Assembly (NCBI RefSeq): GCF_034134805.1 | Contig: NZ_CP139419.1 | Location: 1,178,001 to 1,242,000 of the forward strand | Length of the DNA: 64,000 nucleotides | Source: Streptococcus sp. S5 | Lineage (GTDB): Bacteria > Bacillota > Bacilli > Lactobacillales > Streptococcaceae | Direction of reading: 5' to 3' | In this document: positions 61,309 through 64,000 of the stretch, piece after piece | How the letters are laid out: the number at the start of each line of letters is the position of its first letter | How positions within the stretch are numbered: the stretch's first letter is position 1 | Program-made: the position numbers and the translations under genes | Notes under the pieces: model-generated | What the model was told of the DNA's origin: nothing | Seen by the model: only the letters and a program-made list of their open reading frames with translations | Database searches by the model: none

Positions 61309-62553
61309 ATGAAATTTGTTGGACTTGTAGGCTCAAACTACGATCAATCATATAACCGTAAACTTTTGGAATTCATTCGCCGCCAATTTAAAATCAAATT
61401 TGAATTGGAAGTTCTTGAAATCGACGAAGTTCCAATGTTTAACCAAGATGAAAAATGGGACGAAAGTTTCCAATTGCGTCTTTTATATAACAAAATCACT
61501 CGTGCAGATGGTGTTATCATTGCCACTCCAGAGCACAACCATACGATCTCTGCTGCTCTCAAGTCTGTTCTTGAATGGCTCTCTTTCGAGGTGCATCCAT
61601 TTGAAAACAAACCGGTTATGATCGTCGGTGCTTCTTACTATGATCAAGGGACTTCACGTGCGCAAGTTCACCTCCGTAAGATCCTCGATGCCCCAGGTGT
61701 CAATGCTTATACCCTTCCAGGAAATGAATTCCTTCTTGGAAAAGCGAAAGAAGCTTTTGACGAAAACGGCAATATCATCAACGAGGGAACCGTCAAATTC
61801 CTTGAAACCTGCTTGGATAATTTTATGAAATACGTTGAGGTTGTATCTAAATTGAAAAAACCAAAACCAATTGAACCAGAAGACTTGGATTGTAATCATC
61901 CAATCGCTACAACTGTTACTGAAGTCGATCCTGACGATCCAGATTGGGTAGAAAAAGTAGCTGAAATCACTGGTGCCGTTTCTGGCGATACCTATGTCAA
62001 ACTCGACCACGGTATCCTAACCGTTAACCAAATTGATATGTTCTTAAAGGCTATGCCATTTGAATTGACTTATGCCGATGATAACAACCAATTCCTCTAC
62101 TACAACAATGCCCATCAAGATCCAGATACCATGTTTGCTAAACGCGTGCCACCTCAATCAGGAAGCCGGATGTCAACCGTTCACGGCTCCCTACCACCAG
62201 CACGTATGAAAAACGTGGAATGGGTGATTGGTACCCTTCGTAACGGTAACCAAGACTATGTTCGGACCATTGTTCCAGGATCTCCTGAAGGCGTGATCAA
62301 CACTCACAACTACCAAGCTATGTACTATGAAGATGGTTCTTACGCTGGTATCAATGAGATTGTCTTCAACTTCAAACCATGGTTGGACTGGTACCTGCAA
62401 ACAACAGGTCAACGTCTAGTTGGCGGAAGCGGTCCATTTGCTCCTGCTGGTGGACACGGTAGTGCAGATGCAACTTCTGGTGCTTCTGATGCTGGAGGAC
62501 ATGGTGACGGAGGGCACGGAGATGCCGATGCCACTTCTGGTGCAAGCAACTAA
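61309..62553 (+). CDS. FMN reductase fused to a PAS-like domain with a Gly/His/Asp tail
   Basis: A 414-residue fusion. Residues 1-190 are an FMN reductase like the gene before it (GSNYDQSYNRK, IIATPEHNHTISAALKS, GASYYDQGTSRAQ). Residues about 230-365 resemble the PAS-type domain of DUF438 proteins (AMPFELTYADDNNQFLYYNN, VHGSLPPARMKNVEWVI, GINEIVF). The last 43 residues are low complexity, with GGHGSADATSGAS repeated and GGHGDGGHGDADATSGASN. The His/Asp tail could bind metal. The two reductases may be partners; substrate and acceptor are unknown. Confidence 0.88.
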   Translation: MKFVGLVGSNYDQSYNRKLLEFIRRQFKIKFELEVLEIDEVPMFNQDEKWDESFQLRLLYNKITRADGVIIATPEHNHTISAALKSVLEWLSFEVHPFENKPVMIVGASYYDQGTSRAQVHLRKILDAPGVNAYTLPGNEFLLGKAKEAFDENGNIINEGTVKFLETCLDNFMKYVEVVSKLKKPKPIEPEDLDCNHPIATTVTEVDPDDPDWVEKVAEITGAVSGDTYVKLDHGILTVNQIDMFLKAMPFELTYADDNNQFLYYNNAHQDPDTMFAKRVPPQSGSRMSTVHGSLPPARMKNVEWVIGTLRNGNQDYVRTIVPGSPEGVINTHNYQAMYYEDGSYAGINEIVFNFKPWLDWYLQTTGQRLVGGSGPFAPAGGHGSADATSGASDAGGHGDGGHGDADATSGASN

Positions 62554-62561
62554 GAAACTAG

Positions 62562-62592
62562 AAAAAAATGAAGCTTCGTGCTTCATTTTTTT
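62562..62592. terminator. Bidirectional terminator between the FMN-reductase operon and tlpA
   Basis: AAAAAAATGAAGC-TTCGT-GCTTCATTTTTTT, symmetric, serves both converging genes. Confidence 0.9.
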
Positions 62593-63154
62593 ATTGTAAC
62601 TCCTTGATGATCTTCTTAGCATCTTCGTTTGAAATAGCCCCTAATTGGACATGTCCAATTTTCCCATGACTGTCTATAAAGACTTCTGTAGGAATAGAGC
62701 GAACCTGATAATCTGCAAATGCAGAACCATCTGGATTGTACAAGACCGGTACTGACTTGTAATCTTGTTGATCAAACCATTTGACGAATTCTTCTTCTGT
62801 TTTTTCACCTTGGAGTCCTGGTGCCATAATGGTCAGAATTTCAAAGTCTCTATCTGTATCCTTGACCAATTTCTCTAATTCGGGCATACTTTGCCGGCAA
62901 GGACCACACCAGGTTGCCCAAAATTTCAAATAAACCTTTTTCCCTTTGTAGTCTGAAAGTTTGACCGTATTCCCCTTCATATCCTTTAGTTCAAAGTCAC
63001 TGGCGTCTTTTCCCACCAAAGGATTCTTATTCGTTGTTGTATTCATTGTTGGCTGATTGTCCATACCACTCTCACTGGATTGATTCATGGAACAAGCTGA
63101 CAGCAAAGCTAGAGAAATTACTGAGAAACAAGCGTATTTAAAACCTTTCATCAT
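62591..63154 (-). CDS. tlpA: Thioredoxin-fold lipoprotein (TlpA/ResA-like)
   Basis: A 187-residue surface thiol-disulfide protein. The signal peptide ends in the lipobox LLSAC (Cys21). The redox motif is WCGPC (C83, C86) in FWATWCGPCRQSMPELEKL, with the cis-proline in RSIPTEVFID. In pneumococcus such lipoproteins pass electrons from CcdA to methionine sulfoxide reductase. It is preceded by ccdA with 21 bases between. GGAGG sits 8 bases before the ATG at 63154. Confidence 0.93.
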   Translation of the reverse strand: MMKGFKYACFSVISLALLSACSMNQSSESGMDNQPTMNTTTNKNPLVGKDASDFELKDMKGNTVKLSDYKGKKVYLKFWATWCGPCRQSMPELEKLVKDTDRDFEILTIMAPGLQGEKTEEEFVKWFDQQDYKSVPVLYNPDGSAFADYQVRSIPTEVFIDSHGKIGHVQLGAISNEDAKKIIKELQ

Positions 63155-63175
63155 GCGTTAAACCTCCGGATTATT

Positions 63176-63883
63176 TTATGAAAAGATAGATGACAAACTG
63201 TTCAATTGTCCCAAAAGTAAGAGAATTCCCATCAGAATAATGATGGCTCCGCCGATTTTCTTCAGCAATAACAAATGGGGTTTGAGACGATTAAAGTAAG
63301 GTAGGACCAGACTAGATGCTAAGGCCAACAGTAAAAACGGAAGAGCCATTCCCAAGGTATAAACAAGGAGATAAATAGCTCCCATAAGAGCATCTTGTCC
63401 ATCTGATGCTGCTAAAGCAAGAACTGATCCTAATACCGGACCAATACAAGGCGTCCAACCAAAACTAAAGCCAAGACCAAGGAGAAAAGCTGAAAACAAT
63501 TCATTCTTCTGTTTGTTGGCTCCAAAATCTACTGATTTTTGCTTTTCAAGGAAATGAAAATGAAAGACTTCCATTTGATGAAGACCAAGGATAATGATGA
63601 GGGCTCCCATCAGATAACGGAACCAATTGGTGTACATGATCTTTCCTAGCAAACCCGCTCCAAAACCAATGAGGAGGAAAATAACAGAAATACCGGCAAT
63701 AAAACAAAGGGTTTTCAACAAGCCATGCCAGCGAATTTTTTTCCCGAACAATCGGATAGCCTTTTCCTGATCACTTCCTAGCAAGATTCCAATATAAACC
63801 GGTAGCAAAGGAAAGACACAGGGAGAAAAGAAAGACAGAATACCCGCAAGAAAAACTGTCAATGAAAAAATGATTGGATTCAT
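63176..63883 (-). CDS. ccdA: Cytochrome c biogenesis/thiol-redox protein CcdA
   Basis: A 235-residue protein with six membrane helices that carries reducing power across the membrane. The redox cysteines are in FFSPCVFPLLPVY (C22) and GWTPCIGPVLGS. Streptococci lack c-type cytochromes, so it serves TlpA-type thiol proteins instead. An extended -10 TGC-TATACT (63923-63915) lies upstream on its strand, and GGAG precedes the ATG. It forms an operon with tlpA. Confidence 0.94.
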   Translation of the reverse strand: MNPIIFSLTVFLAGILSFFSPCVFPLLPVYIGILLGSDQEKAIRLFGKKIRWHGLLKTLCFIAGISVIFLLIGFGAGLLGKIMYTNWFRYLMGALIIILGLHQMEVFHFHFLEKQKSVDFGANKQKNELFSAFLLGLGFSFGWTPCIGPVLGSVLALAASDGQDALMGAIYLLVYTLGMALPFLLLALASSLVLPYFNRLKPHLLLLKKIGGAIIILMGILLLLGQLNSLSSIFS

Positions 63884-63914
63884 AGTTCACTCCGTATATT
63901 GATATGCTACATTC

Positions 63915-63923
63915 AGTATAGCA
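63915..63923 (-). promoter_or_regulatory. Extended -10 promoter for ccdA-tlpA
   Basis: On the minus strand TGC then TATACT (63920-63915), 32 bases before the ccdA start. The last 77 bases of the window hold no gene that I can see. Confidence 0.5.
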
Positions 63924-64000
63924 TTGACTGACAAAAAAGAAAAATTTCTGCTACGTTTTTTTACTAAAGTTTGGATTTGGGTACTAGTTTCAAAAGAAAG

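Overview
The window reads as chromosome of a low-GC Streptococcus of the mitis/sanguinis type (S. sanguinis, S. parasanguinis and S. australis are plausible; the species is not settled by sequence alone). The grounds are streptococcal gene pairs and orders: asd-dapA, rbgA-rnhB, dprA-topA, an acetoin/pyruvate dehydrogenase operon with lplA, xerS with its dif site, gntR next to guaA, the tdk-GNAT-prfA-prmC-tsaC-glyA-NA37-Pmp23 operon, xpt-pbuX behind a guanine riboswitch, and nox-apbE-FMN reductases. No rRNA, tRNA, transposase, prophage or CRISPR array was seen.

Layout. Bases 1-19.9 kb hold only plus-strand genes: lysine/cell-wall precursor synthesis (asd, dapA), ribosome assembly and DNA maintenance (rbgA, rnhB, dprA, topA), tRNA modification (trmFO), an unassigned trio of two esterase-like hydrolases and an ATP-grasp ligase, and acoABCL-lplA. 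At 19.9-21.1 kb the tyrosine recombinase gene xerS (minus strand) and an adjacent dif site mark the point where coding strand flips, so the window spans the replication terminus. From there almost all genes are on the minus strand: hydrolases, ylxM-ffh (SRP), a compact five-gene cluster (KAS III-like synthase, adenylate-forming enzyme, metallo-beta-lactamase-fold hydrolase, 3beta-HSD-like reductase, glycosyltransferase) that looks like an uncharacterised biosynthetic pathway, gntR/guaA, a secreted DUF1002 protein with a CiaR-type promoter, the glyA/prfA operon, ilvD behind a CodY box, a MATE pump, and purine salvage genes.

From 48.5 to 56.2 kb come hydrolases, hypotheticals, a 36-residue membrane ORF and an operon efeO-efeB-efeU-tatC-tatA, in which the Tat translocase sits with its obvious client, the twin-arginine DyP peroxidase EfeB. 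The end holds clcA, the water-forming NADH oxidase nox, a divergent flavin operon (apbE plus two FMN-reductase-like proteins, the second fused to a PAS-like domain and a Gly/His/Asp tail), and the thiol-redox pair ccdA-tlpA.

Common themes are redox and pyruvate metabolism (aco operon, nox, FMN reductases, tlpA/ccdA), iron uptake, and global regulators whose sites can be read directly: a ComX-type box (dprA), a cre (aco), CodY boxes (ilvD, efeO) and a CiaR site (DUF1002). Several intergenic stretches carry repeated hairpins (asd-dapA, acoB-acoC, downstream of guaA, and a 70-bp element in two copies).
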